From DASZPJ01 sp035550295 (GTDB lineage Bacteria; Patescibacteriota; Saccharimonadia; Saccharimonadales; UBA4665): a DNA stretch of 7,300 nucleotides. Below, in pieces: positions 1-6,388 of this stretch. The DNA is taken from NCBI GenBank assembly GCA_035550295.1, contig DASZPJ010000002.1:1-7300 (forward strand). Reading direction: 5' to 3'. Position 1 is the stretch's first letter; every line of letters starts with the position of its first letter. The notes under the pieces were generated by a model. It saw nothing but the letters and a program-made list of their open reading frames with translations. It did no database searches and was not told where the DNA came from. Position numbers and translations under genes: made by a program.

Positions 1-675
1 GGCCTTATTAACCCGTTCGGCGCCCAAGCCACCACCAATCACAAACAGTAATTTGGCATTGGCCGGTACATCGATCTCTTGCCTATACTTTTTAGCCAAC
101 TCAGCAGTTACCGGCTTGAACTCAGCCTGTAGTGGAATGCCAGTTTGAACAGTTTTATTCTTGGGGTAACTGTAAACGTCGACCGGCAAAGCTACGGCAT
201 GCAAATGCGCCCAGCGCGCTACAATCCGGTTAGCCAAACCTGGCAAAGCGTCAGAATCATGAGTCATGTAAGGCAGCTTTAGGCGGGCTGCGGCTAAACC
301 GACTGGCACTCCAACAAATCCACCCTTAATAAAAATCATATCTGGCTGCAGGCTTTTCAGTAATTTATAGCTTTGCACCAAGCCGATTAATACATACGCT
401 ACATCGCGCAAGTTTTTAAGCATGGTTGGCACGTCTAGCAGCTGCTTCCAGCCTTCGCCATGGTAACGACGTAATTTACCGGCTCGAATAGTCAATGTCT
501 CGTCGATATTTGGGTCATTTGCAGGGATATCGATCAAGCCATCACCCGTTTGGCCAATGTAAACCAACCGTGATTTAGGGTGCAATTGTTTGATCTCAGC
601 TGCTACGGCTTGGATTGGCGTAATGTGTCCGCCAGACCCGCCACCAGTCAAAACAATCGTTAGGGGCCGGTTCAT
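1..675 (-). CDS. murG: MurG, UDP-GlcNAc:lipid I N-acetylglucosaminyltransferase (partial, C-terminus outside window)
   Basis: MurG adds GlcNAc to lipid I on the inner face of the membrane to give lipid II (GT28 family, GT-B fold). I translated the minus strand from the ATG at 675. It stays open for 225 codons to the window edge, which covers the N-terminal acceptor domain and the start of the UDP-GlcNAc domain. Visible motifs are the N-terminal glycine loop TGGGSGGHITP (residues 10-20), KGGFVGVP (117-124), HDSDALPGLANR (139-150, the counterpart of the HEQN/HESD motif) and GGGLGA (214-219), which begins the second Rossmann domain. The ATG overlaps the ftsW stop as ATGA, and GGAG lies six bases upstream, so the start is well fixed and translation is probably coupled to ftsW. 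About 130-150 residues are missing at the left edge. No disruption is seen. Confidence 0.96.
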   Translation of the reverse strand, partial: MNRPLTIVLTGGGSGGHITPIQAVAAEIKQLHPKSRLVYIGQTGDGLIDIPANDPNIDETLTIRAGKLRRYHGEGWKQLLDVPTMLKNLRDVAYVLIGLVQSYKLLKSLQPDMIFIKGGFVGVPVGLAAARLKLPYMTHDSDALPGLANRIVARWAHLHAVALPVDVYSYPKNKTVQTGIPLQAEFKPVTAELAKKYRQEIDVPANAKLLFVIGGGLGAERVNKA

Positions 676-1910
676 TGTGGTCTCCGTAAAGTATTATTCC
701 GGTAATCACCGGGCACCCTTTTAGGGTCGTCGTGATGGCTTAAACGCGGCGTACTATAGGCCGTATACTGCGATGCCTGGAAAATTAAGCCGACAGCGGC
801 GGCCGCAAACACCACGCTAGTACCCCCATAGCTAATGAATGGTAGTGTAATGCCCTTTAGGGGCAGCAAACCAATCATGCCACCAATATTAATCAGGGCT
901 TGGGTGCTAAACCACGCCAAAATACCGACCACCAAAAGCTGGGTGAAACGGTCATCTAAACGTTCGGCAATGCTTTTGATGCGTGCAAAAAACGCTACAA
1001 AAACTCCTAACAGAACCACGCTGCCCACAAAGCCAAACTTCTCGGCATAGATTGCAAAGATTGAGTCATTAGCAGCTTCCGGCTGGTAGCCGTAGGCTTG
1101 GACGCTGCTGCCCAATCCAAGTCCAATCAAGCCGCCAGATCCAACCGAGATTAAGGCTTGGCAAGCCTGGTAGCCAGTTGTTTGGCAGTTAGATTCGGGA
1201 TGCAAAAAAGTCTCCAATCGGGCCCGGCGATACGGAATGGCTGACACCAAAAGTATCAAGCCGATTACAATGACCCCGCTAATCATGGCAATGCGCCTCA
1301 GGGGAAGCCCGGCCACAAAGGCCATGCTGGCCATCATGATTACCATTACACCGGTGGAACCCAGGTCACTTTGTACGCCGGCCACTACCAGCCCGATTGC
1401 CGCCAGTGCTGCCAGGATTGGCTTTAGGGTTAAGTTAAAGTCGGTGACCTGGCCCTGGCGAATCCGCTCGCCCAAAAAACCAGCCAGCCACAACATTACT
1501 GCGAACTTGGCTACCTCAACCGACTGGAACGAAAAGCTACCCAACCGCACCCAACGGTGGGCTGGATAGGCTGGGTTAACCGGCAGCAGCATAGCCATCA
1601 ATGTGGCAAGTCCCGCTACGACCAGGATGGGCTTGTAGGCTTGGCGCCACCAGCTAAGTGGCACTTGGGCGGTGACCACAAAGGCCACAAAACTCAGGGC
1701 GATTGCCAGCAATTGCTTGGTGACGTAGTAGTTGCTACTGACGTGGTTGGCCTGGCTCAGGGCCGGCCCTATGGCATAAACTACCACCAAACCAATTGCC
1801 AGCAACATAGCACAAAGTATTATCAACCAATAGTCTGGTCGGTGCTTGCGGCCCAGGCTAAGCTCACCAAAGTGGACCGAGGCACGGCGTCGCGGTGCTT
1901 GCGGGTACAC
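672..1910 (-). CDS. ftsW: FtsW, SEDS-family septal peptidoglycan glycosyltransferase
   Basis: FtsW polymerises lipid II into septal glycan strands together with the transpeptidase FtsI. The protein has 412 residues with about ten membrane segments, the first near residues 27-47. SEDS landmarks are RWVRLG (119-124), followed by FQSVEVAK (128-135) where most relatives have FQPSE; QSDLGST (180-186); GSGGLIGLGLG (257-267); PEAANDSIFAI (277-287), whose D282 aligns with the catalytic Asp of E. coli FtsW (D297); and LLPLKGITLPFISYGGTS (348-365). Two cysteines, C242 and C250, lie in the large extracytoplasmic loop before the catalytic motif. The start is GTG, four bases after the mraY stop, with GGAAAGG nine bases upstream. 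The TGA stop overlaps the murG start. RodA is the main alternative, but the dcw position next to mraY, murG and ftsI favours FtsW. Confidence 0.96.
   Translation of the reverse strand: MYPQAPRRRASVHFGELSLGRKHRPDYWLIILCAMLLAIGLVVVYAIGPALSQANHVSSNYYVTKQLLAIALSFVAFVVTAQVPLSWWRQAYKPILVVAGLATLMAMLLPVNPAYPAHRWVRLGSFSFQSVEVAKFAVMLWLAGFLGERIRQGQVTDFNLTLKPILAALAAIGLVVAGVQSDLGSTGVMVIMMASMAFVAGLPLRRIAMISGVIVIGLILLVSAIPYRRARLETFLHPESNCQTTGYQACQALISVGSGGLIGLGLGSSVQAYGYQPEAANDSIFAIYAEKFGFVGSVVLLGVFVAFFARIKSIAERLDDRFTQLLVVGILAWFSTQALINIGGMIGLLPLKGITLPFISYGGTSVVFAAAAVGLIFQASQYTAYSTPRLSHHDDPKRVPGDYRNNTLRRPQ
682..685 (-). promoter_or_regulatory. Shine-Dalgarno site of murG
   Basis: GGAG on the minus strand lies six bases before the murG ATG and inside the 3' end of ftsW. 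It is one of only two clear Shine-Dalgarno sites among the seven genes. Confidence 0.75.
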
Positions 1911-1914
1911 AGAA

Positions 1915-2952
1915 CTACGCCTTTCCGAGCAGGAAGATAATTAGCCCCACCACAGCCGCAACCTGCCCTAAAATCCAAAACCGCATAGTAACTTTGGTCT
2001 CGGGCCAGCCAACCGCTTCGAAGTGGTGGTGAATCGGCGAAGACAGGAATACCTTTTTACCATTACGCAATTTACGTGAAGTACGGTTAATAATTACCGA
2101 TCCGGTTTCAGCCACGTAGACAGCACCAATAACCGGTAATACATAGATAGTATTGGTTTGCATCGCAATAATTCCAAGAGCCGTTCCTAGCGCAAAAGAA
2201 CCTACATCGCCCATGAAGAACCGTGCTGGATAAATGTTGAACCAGGTGTAGCTGAGCAGCGCGCCGACGATGGTCAAACAAAATCCTGCCAGCGCATACT
2301 TTTCTTCGATGACGGCGATCATCGCATAAGCCATGAATGATGACGTCAATAGCCCGCCGGCCAAGCCATCAAGGCCGTCAGTAATATTGACCGAGTTGGC
2401 GGTCGCAATCACCACCAACCAGAACAAAGCAACGATCAGAACGCCAATATGCCAATGGTGAACCCAGGGCAAATAAACAGATGTCACACCTAGCTTAGAG
2501 TAAAACCACCAACCGGCCGCCAAAACCACCAGGCTATAAAGACCAAATTTAGAAACCGCACCCATACCGGCGATTTTGCTGCTGCCGCGAATATTCATGA
2601 CATCATCAATCAAGCCAATCGCGCCAGCTGCCAGCAGTCCAGCCAGTGGCAGCCAGGTTTGGCCACGGTTTAGATTGCCGAAAACTGTGACTATAGTAAT
2701 GGCGGAAATAAAGATAAGTCCGGCCATATTTGGGACATGGCGTTTGTGTTTGGCGGCGTGGAGCTTGGCGTAAACGGTGGCTGCCGCCCCGCCCATGGCT
2801 TCAGTGCGCTGCTTTTTCCACCATTGGTATTTGTAGGCGAATGTCGTGAATACCGGGGTCAACACCATGGCAATTACGAACGCCGCAAATGCCAAGGCAA
2901 AAATATGCACAAAGGTACCGGTGTGGATGGTAACGTGAAGTGTTTTAGTCAT
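1915..2952 (-). CDS. mraY: MraY, phospho-N-acetylmuramoyl-pentapeptide transferase
   Basis: MraY transfers phospho-MurNAc-pentapeptide from UDP to undecaprenyl phosphate, giving lipid I. It is an integral membrane enzyme of about ten helices. The 345 residues are close to the usual 320-360. Conserved cytoplasmic motifs are present: GLIDD (113-117) with the Asp pair D116/D117, NSVNITDGLDGLAGG (186-200), FFMGDVGSFALG (245-256) with catalytic-site D249, and PIHHHFEAVGWPETKV (306-321) with the triple histidine. The usual GTPTMGG loop reads HVPNMAG (72-78), a divergence I associate with CPR enzymes. The ATG at 2952 follows ftsI by 52 bases; no Shine-Dalgarno is visible, and a small hairpin lies just upstream. 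The TAG stop is four bases before ftsW. murF and murD, common flanking neighbours of mraY, are absent. Confidence 0.97.
   Translation of the reverse strand: MTKTLHVTIHTGTFVHIFALAFAAFVIAMVLTPVFTTFAYKYQWWKKQRTEAMGGAAATVYAKLHAAKHKRHVPNMAGLIFISAITIVTVFGNLNRGQTWLPLAGLLAAGAIGLIDDVMNIRGSSKIAGMGAVSKFGLYSLVVLAAGWWFYSKLGVTSVYLPWVHHWHIGVLIVALFWLVVIATANSVNITDGLDGLAGGLLTSSFMAYAMIAVIEEKYALAGFCLTIVGALLSYTWFNIYPARFFMGDVGSFALGTALGIIAMQTNTIYVLPVIGAVYVAETGSVIINRTSRKLRNGKKVFLSSPIHHHFEAVGWPETKVTMRFWILGQVAAVVGLIIFLLGKA
1920..1926 (-). promoter_or_regulatory. Shine-Dalgarno site of ftsW
   Basis: GGAAAGG on the minus strand lies nine bases before the GTG at 1910, inside the last codons of mraY. It supports the GTG as the true start and coupled translation of mraY and ftsW. 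Confidence 0.65.
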
Positions 2953-2957
2953 ATCGG

Positions 2958-2972
2958 TTTTAGGTGCTAAAA
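2958..2972 (-). other. Small hairpin just upstream of the mraY start
   Basis: On the minus strand TTTTAG (2972-2967) and CTAAAA (2963-2958) form a six-bp stem with a three-base loop, five bases before the mraY ATG. The stem is A/T-rich and weak. There is no T tract after it, so it is not a terminator. Any effect on initiation is inference. Confidence 0.4.
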
Positions 2973-2982
2973 ACTACTGTCT

Positions 2983-2991
2983 AGTATAGCA
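2983..2991 (-). promoter_or_regulatory. Candidate internal promoter for mraY (extended -10)
   Basis: The ftsI-mraY gap contains TGCTATACT on the minus strand, an extended -10 box one base from the TGnTATAAT consensus. No good -35 hexamer is found at 16-18 bases. Transcription would begin near 2976, giving a leader of about 24 bases. It could give mraY-ftsW-murG their own promoter. Confidence 0.4.
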
Positions 2992-3004
2992 TTATCCTCG
3001 TGAT

Positions 3005-4771
3005 TTACGATTTGGGCGTGACATATGAATTATCGATCAACATGTGGGCCAGGTTACCAAAAATCGGCTGGGCAGCAGCCGTGCCAGCATAGCCGCCTAT
3101 GGTAGGTTTATAGACAAAAACCACAATCACATATTGCGGTTTATTCCCACCAACAAAACCCATATATGTGCCATTAAACAGGTCATCATAATAGCCGCCG
3201 CCAGGCTTGGCAATTTGCGCCGTACCAGTTTTGCCGCCGACCATATAATGAGCTTGGTCAAAGCTACGCGCAAAATTGTGGTGATTTACTACATATTGCA
3301 TTAATGGGATCATCTCTTGGCCGACCTTAGGCCCGACAACGTCAGTTTGTACAACCTTAGGTTTGGTAGTTATAGCGTGACCGCTATCATCAATCATCTG
3401 GTCTACTAAGTACGGCTTGTAATATGTACCGCCGTTCAAAACGCTGGACAAAGCCGCACCCATTTGCAGCGGTGTCGCCGTCATGGCCTGCCCAAACGAA
3501 GTGTTGGCATAAGTCAGGTCGATGCCTGCACCGTTGTCGGCTGGACTGGGTATATAACCGCCGGCTTCGTAGCCTTGCTCGATGCCAGTCGGTTTGCCAA
3601 GCTGGAAATGGTTAACCATGTAGTCGTGCCATGTCGTGCGCGCCTTGGTGTTAATTTGCCCACCACCCATTTGCATCAACATCCAAGTTGCGCCGGTGTT
3701 CAGCGACAAGTTCAAAATGTCGGCGATACTGCGCGTGCCCGGACCACCATCCTCCTCAATATCAGTAATTGTAAAGCCATCCACTTTCCAATGAGCCGGA
3801 TCATAAAATGTGGTGCTCGGCTGAATAATGCCTTGGTCCAGCGAAGCCGAAGTAGTCAGCGTTTTCATGATAGAACCAACTTCTATGGGATGGTCAACGG
3901 CTGCGTTCTGGAAGTCGTTGGCATCAGACACTTGGCTGTACTTGGCAGGATCATACGTTGGATAATTGGCCATCGCCTTTATGGCACCGGTGTCAGGATC
4001 CATGATCAGCGCGCTGGCTGCCTGTGCACCAGCGTGCTTGGCTCCGGCTTTGACGATACTTTCCAGCTGGGCTTGCATGGCCATATCAATAGTCAGCACA
4101 ACATTGTCGCCGTTTTTAGGTGCGACTTTGGTGTTATCTTTGCTGGCGGCTAGCGGCACGCCATTGACGTCGGTAATAGCCTTCAGCTGGCCGGGTGTTC
4201 CAGATAATTTATTGTTTAAGGCCTGCTCAATTCCATATTCGCCGCTGCCACTGTCGTTAACAAAGCCCAGGATTTGCGATGCCAACTCACCTTGTGCATA
4301 GGTCCGGTAGTCTTGCCCTTGGGTGCCGACGCCCGGCAACTCCAGCTTGGCAATCTTCTTTTGCTGGTCAGCCGTTAGTTTCTTCCCAAGGATTACATAA
4401 CGGGTGTCTTTGGTTTGCATGAGTCCTGACAAATCGCTGGCCTTAGCATGAATAATCGGAGCCAGCTTGGCAGCGGATTTATCGGCCTGCTTAACAATCG
4501 TCGGGTCAGCGTACAGGGTGTAGAGTTGCTGGTTAAGTACAATCGGCACAATTTTGCCATCGTTATGGGCTTCTATGATACCGCGCGAAGCCGGGATCTC
4601 GTATTGCTTCAGCTGGTCGCTCAAGGCGGCCGTTTTGTAGTGCTGGTACTGTAAAACCTGTAGGTCAAACAGCCTGACACCGAACACTGCCACAACAAGA
4701 ATTAGTAGCCCATACCAAATGCGCACCCGTTTGATAGCTTTGTAAAGCTCGTTTTTATTTTGCGGAACCAT
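3005..4771 (-). CDS. ftsI: FtsI, class B penicillin-binding protein (septal transpeptidase)
   Basis: FtsI cross-links septal peptidoglycan on the outer face of the membrane and works with FtsW and FtsL. Numbered from the chosen ATG, the protein has 588 residues. A short basic cytoplasmic tail leads to one membrane anchor (about 17-36). A PBP dimerisation region follows, including ASRGIIEAH (61-69) and GIEQALNNKLSGTPG (180-194). The transpeptidase domain has all three active-site motifs: SIMK (300-303, acyl-Ser300), SLN (356-358) and KTGT (514-517). There are no PASTA repeats. The frame is open back to a TTG at 4831, with a further ATG at 4789, but the added residues come from a repeat array and look non-coding. 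The ATG at 4771 gives a normal tail, and a TATAAT box lies six bases upstream. No Shine-Dalgarno is seen for any candidate. murE and murF do not follow. Confidence 0.95.
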   Translation of the reverse strand: MVPQNKNELYKAIKRVRIWYGLLILVVAVFGVRLFDLQVLQYQHYKTAALSDQLKQYEIPASRGIIEAHNDGKIVPIVLNQQLYTLYADPTIVKQADKSAAKLAPIIHAKASDLSGLMQTKDTRYVILGKKLTADQQKKIAKLELPGVGTQGQDYRTYAQGELASQILGFVNDSGSGEYGIEQALNNKLSGTPGQLKAITDVNGVPLAASKDNTKVAPKNGDNVVLTIDMAMQAQLESIVKAGAKHAGAQAASALIMDPDTGAIKAMANYPTYDPAKYSQVSDANDFQNAAVDHPIEVGSIMKTLTTSASLDQGIIQPSTTFYDPAHWKVDGFTITDIEEDGGPGTRSIADILNLSLNTGATWMLMQMGGGQINTKARTTWHDYMVNHFQLGKPTGIEQGYEAGGYIPSPADNGAGIDLTYANTSFGQAMTATPLQMGAALSSVLNGGTYYKPYLVDQMIDDSGHAITTKPKVVQTDVVGPKVGQEMIPLMQYVVNHHNFARSFDQAHYMVGGKTGTAQIAKPGGGYYDDLFNGTYMGFVGGNKPQYVIVVFVYKPTIGGYAGTAAAQPIFGNLAHMLIDNSYVTPKS

Positions 4772-4777
4772 GTTTAT

Positions 4778-4783
4778 ATTATA
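4778..4783 (-). promoter_or_regulatory. Candidate -10 box for a leaderless ftsI transcript
   Basis: A perfect TATAAT on the minus strand ends six bases before the ftsI ATG at 4771, so transcription would begin at or next to the start codon. No convincing -35 box is present at 16-18 bases. If ftsI starts at 4789 instead, the box lies inside codons and is probably accidental. Confidence 0.4.
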
Positions 4784-4792
4784 AGGCATCAA

Positions 4793-4862
4793 CGCTAAGT
4801 TCTGGGATCTGGGCTCTAAGCGACTACTCAAAGCTAGAACATAGATCCTAGAACTTAGAACC
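4793..4862. repeat. Ten-unit heptanucleotide inverted array in the ftsL-ftsI gap
   Basis: On the plus strand the gap divides into ten consecutive 7-base units. Four left units resemble NTCTRRG (CGCTAAG at 4793, TTCTGGG at 4800, ATCTGGG at 4807, CTCTAAG at 4814). Two are unrelated (4821-4834). Four right units resemble TAGAWCN (TAGAACA at 4835, TAGATCC at 4842, TAGAACT at 4849, TAGAACC at 4856). The left and right sets are complementary: 4795-4810 pairs with 4843-4858 over 16 positions, with one G-U on the plus strand (A-C on the minus). The right end reaches the ftsL stop codon. No T tract follows, so this is not a standard terminator. Confidence 0.75.
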
Positions 4863-5209
4863 TAGTTAGTGACGCTGCCACTCGGGCTGGTAGCCACCAA
4901 GTTTTTAGCAGCTTTGCTGTTCTGGACACGACTGAGTGACTGGAGACGGGCTGAAGCCACCTCTAAATCAGCGTGCTGCGACTTAAGGGCAGATTGCTGC
5001 TCCTGCAAGGAGTTAATTTGATAACCGAAGGCATTGGTCTTAGTTACCTGTGTCAGGTATAAAAGGCCGAGCAAACAAGCCAGTACAATCAGTACAATCG
5101 TGTTGCTAACCGGACCTAAGGTCCGGGCTTGAACGCGAAAACTGACAGAATTCTGGTTGCGCATTTGATAGCGGCCACGGCTCATGGCCAGCGAGCTTGA
5201 GTATGTCAT
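4862..5209 (-). CDS. ftsL: FtsL-like (FtsL/DivIC family) division protein
   Basis: This is a 115-residue bitopic membrane protein of the FtsL type, part of the FtsQLB complex that activates FtsW-FtsI. It has a polar cytoplasmic tail of about 33 residues, one membrane helix (about 35-53) and an extracytoplasmic heptad-like stretch (about 55-95: YQINSLQEQQSALKSQHADL) expected to form a coiled coil, then a short Ser/Thr-rich end. Sequence conservation is low in this family. The call rests on size, topology and position between rsmH and ftsI, which is the standard ftsL place. YLTQVTKTNAFGYQIN (51-66) looks typical of CPR homologues. The ATG at 5209 follows an A/C-rich leader without Shine-Dalgarno; internal ATGs at residues 9 and 16 are weaker alternatives. 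The TAG stop lies at the edge of the heptad array. Confidence 0.85.
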   Translation of the reverse strand: MTYSSSLAMSRGRYQMRNQNSVSFRVQARTLGPVSNTIVLIVLACLLGLLYLTQVTKTNAFGYQINSLQEQQSALKSQHADLEVASARLQSLSRVQNSKAAKNLVATSPSGSVTN

Positions 5210-5249
5210 ATGTTTTTTGTGTTTGTTTTAATTTTATTTTTGTCTTAGT

Positions 5250-5275
5250 CCGGCTTCGTTTTTAGGCGAAGCCGG
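5250..5275. other. Nine-bp perfect hairpin upstream of ftsL
   Basis: CCGGCTTCG (5250-5258) and CGAAGCCGG (5267-5275) form a perfect nine-bp G+C-rich stem with an eight-base loop. It extends by three pairs (AGT/ACT) if one C is bulged. Neither strand has a T tract after it, so it does not look like an intrinsic terminator. In the minus transcript it lies about 40 bases before the ftsL start and could be a processing or stability element. Confidence 0.6.
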
Positions 5276-5283
5276 CACTCTTG

Positions 5284-5317
5284 CCTACTTAAACCACTTT
5301 GACGTGGATCTTGTAGG
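5284..5317 (-). other. Two-tier hairpin in the rsmH-ftsL gap
   Basis: CCTAC (5284-5288) pairs with GTAGG (5313-5317), and inside it CCAC (5294-5297) pairs with GTGG (5304-5307), with symmetric five-base internal loops and a six-base apical loop. AACCAC (5292-5297) can alternatively pair with GTGGTT at 5352-5357, which excludes the inner stem. A third short stem, CAGGG/CCCTG, lies at 5366-5383. Together they suggest a structured leader for ftsL-ftsI, but I recognise no known RNA family. Confidence 0.4.
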
Positions 5318-5389
5318 TTCGGGAGCTACTTTTTACCGGAATCGGCATAAGGTGGTTCCCTTTCCCAGGGTATTTCTGCCCTGTTGTTT

Positions 5390-6274
5390 TTATTTTGCGG
5401 CGGCTCTTAGTTTGGCACTTCGAGCTCGCGGATTAAAAACAATTTCCTTGGGCGATGCTGTCACCGGACGCTTGGTGAGGATGTGCAGTTCGGCGTCGTA
5501 GCGATCACCACTGGCAGCCTTCAAAGCTTGTTTGACCAATCGGTCTTCAAGACTGTGAAAGCTGATAATAGCGATTCTGCCGTGAGGTGCCAACAGATCA
5601 AACCAGAGTGGCAAGGCCTTTTCGACCTGCCCTAGCTCGTCGTTGACGGCAATCCTGAGTGCCTGGAACGTTCGCGTCGCTGGGTGAACTCGACTATGCC
5701 CTGGCCAGGCCTTGGCCACGACTTTAGCGAGTTCGTCGGTTGTTTTTAGCGGTCGGGCTTCAACAATCAACCTGGCGATTTTTTGGGCCTTTGGTTCTTC
5801 GCCGTAAGTTGCCAGCATTTCGGCTAGCTCATCCTGGCGGTAACCATTGACGATCTGCGATGCAGTCAACGCTTGGCGTTGGTCCATACGCATATCGAGC
5901 GGTCCGGTTTCGCTAAATGCAAAACCACGTTCGGCGTCATTAAGGTGCGGTGATGATACGCCCAAATCGGCCAAAATAAGATCATACTGCTGACCATCTG
6001 CCAGAAGCGTTTGACTAGCTGTGAGGAAGTCTTGGTGCCGGATATCGGCTCCATTAAATTTTTCCCGTAGCACGGCGATCGCGTTTTGGTCGCGGTCGAC
6101 CAGTGTCATCTGCGTGAGGCTTCCAGTCCGTTCGAGTACGCTGCTGGTGTGTCCGCCGTAGCCGGCCGTCAGGTCGAGGTATGATTCCCCTGCCTTCGGA
6201 TCCAGGTACTGCAGAACTTCTGCGAGTAATACCGGAACGTGCTGTTTGTTTTTATTTTGATTTTGGTGCGTCAT
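5390..6274 (-). CDS. rsmH: RsmH (MraW), 16S rRNA C1402 N4-methyltransferase
   Basis: RsmH is the SAM-dependent methyltransferase that N4-methylates C1402 in the decoding centre of 16S rRNA; it is a near-constant member of dcw clusters. It has 294 residues, slightly short of the usual 300-315 but complete. Motifs in order: HVPVLL (12-17), SAM loop LDLTAGYGGH (33-42), VDRD (59-62), LADLGVSSPHL (101-111), RGFAFSETGPLDMRMD (116-131), HPATRTFQALR (197-207), ISFHSLEDRLVK (237-248) and C-terminal NPRARSAKLR (281-290). The ATG at 6274 fits the family start, just before HVPVLL. The leader is A/C-rich with no Shine-Dalgarno. Gaps of 421 and 180 bases on either side are long for a dcw cluster. Confidence 0.98.
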   Translation of the reverse strand: MTHQNQNKNKQHVPVLLAEVLQYLDPKAGESYLDLTAGYGGHTSSVLERTGSLTQMTLVDRDQNAIAVLREKFNGADIRHQDFLTASQTLLADGQQYDLILADLGVSSPHLNDAERGFAFSETGPLDMRMDQRQALTASQIVNGYRQDELAEMLATYGEEPKAQKIARLIVEARPLKTTDELAKVVAKAWPGHSRVHPATRTFQALRIAVNDELGQVEKALPLWFDLLAPHGRIAIISFHSLEDRLVKQALKAASGDRYDAELHILTKRPVTASPKEIVFNPRARSAKLRAAAK

Positions 6275-6330
6275 GCACTTTTTGTTTTGGTGTTTGTTTG
6301 ATCCCGTCTGTGAGGACTAAGCAAGGTCAC

Positions 6331-6362
6331 CTGAGAGATAGGGGCTGCGCCCGATGTCTCAG
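6331..6362 (-). other. Hairpin in the rsmH leader (CTGAGA/TCTCAG stem)
   Basis: CTGAGA (6331-6336) pairs with TCTCAG (6357-6362), and GGGC (6342-6345) pairs with GCCC (6349-6352) around a three-base loop. It shares 6360-6362 with the neighbouring 13-bp hairpin, so the two compete at three bases. No T tract follows before the rsmH start about 60 bases downstream. Confidence 0.45.
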
Positions 6363-6388
6363 CTGATCTCGCTTCGCAAGATCAACTA
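6360..6388 (-). other. Thirteen-bp RNA-like hairpin with GCGAAGC cap, upstream of rsmH
   Basis: On the minus strand, 13 consecutive pairs link 6388-6376 with 6372-6360 around a GAA loop closed by G-C pairs (GCGAAGC, a known very stable small hairpin). Three pairs are U-G on the minus transcript; on the plus strand these become A-C mismatches. That asymmetry favours a structure in the mraZ-rsmH mRNA or in a separate minus-strand RNA. No known family is recognised. Confidence 0.6.

Noticed and set aside
3464..4153. A 229-codon plus-strand frame opposite ftsI.
   Set aside because: It is antisense to a fully conserved gene with all active-site motifs; its length reflects ftsI codon structure.
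4772..4831. N-terminal extension of FtsI from a TTG at 4831.
   Set aside because: The added residues are encoded by the heptad array, lie before the normal tail of the family, and have no Shine-Dalgarno.
5304..5335. tRNA-like GGTTCG motif on the plus strand.
   Set aside because: No cloverleaf, acceptor stem or anticodon arm can be built around it.
5366..5395. Plus-strand terminator formed by the CAGGG/CCCTG stem and the T-rich run after it.
   Set aside because: The stem has only five pairs, the T run is the antisense of the rsmH 3' end, and no plus-strand gene lies upstream to be terminated.
6318..6362. Resemblance of the minus-strand CTCTCAGGTGACC to the 3' core of glycine riboswitches.
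   Set aside because: The GCCGAAGG core and the matching helices are missing, and a glycine switch has no obvious link to rsmH.
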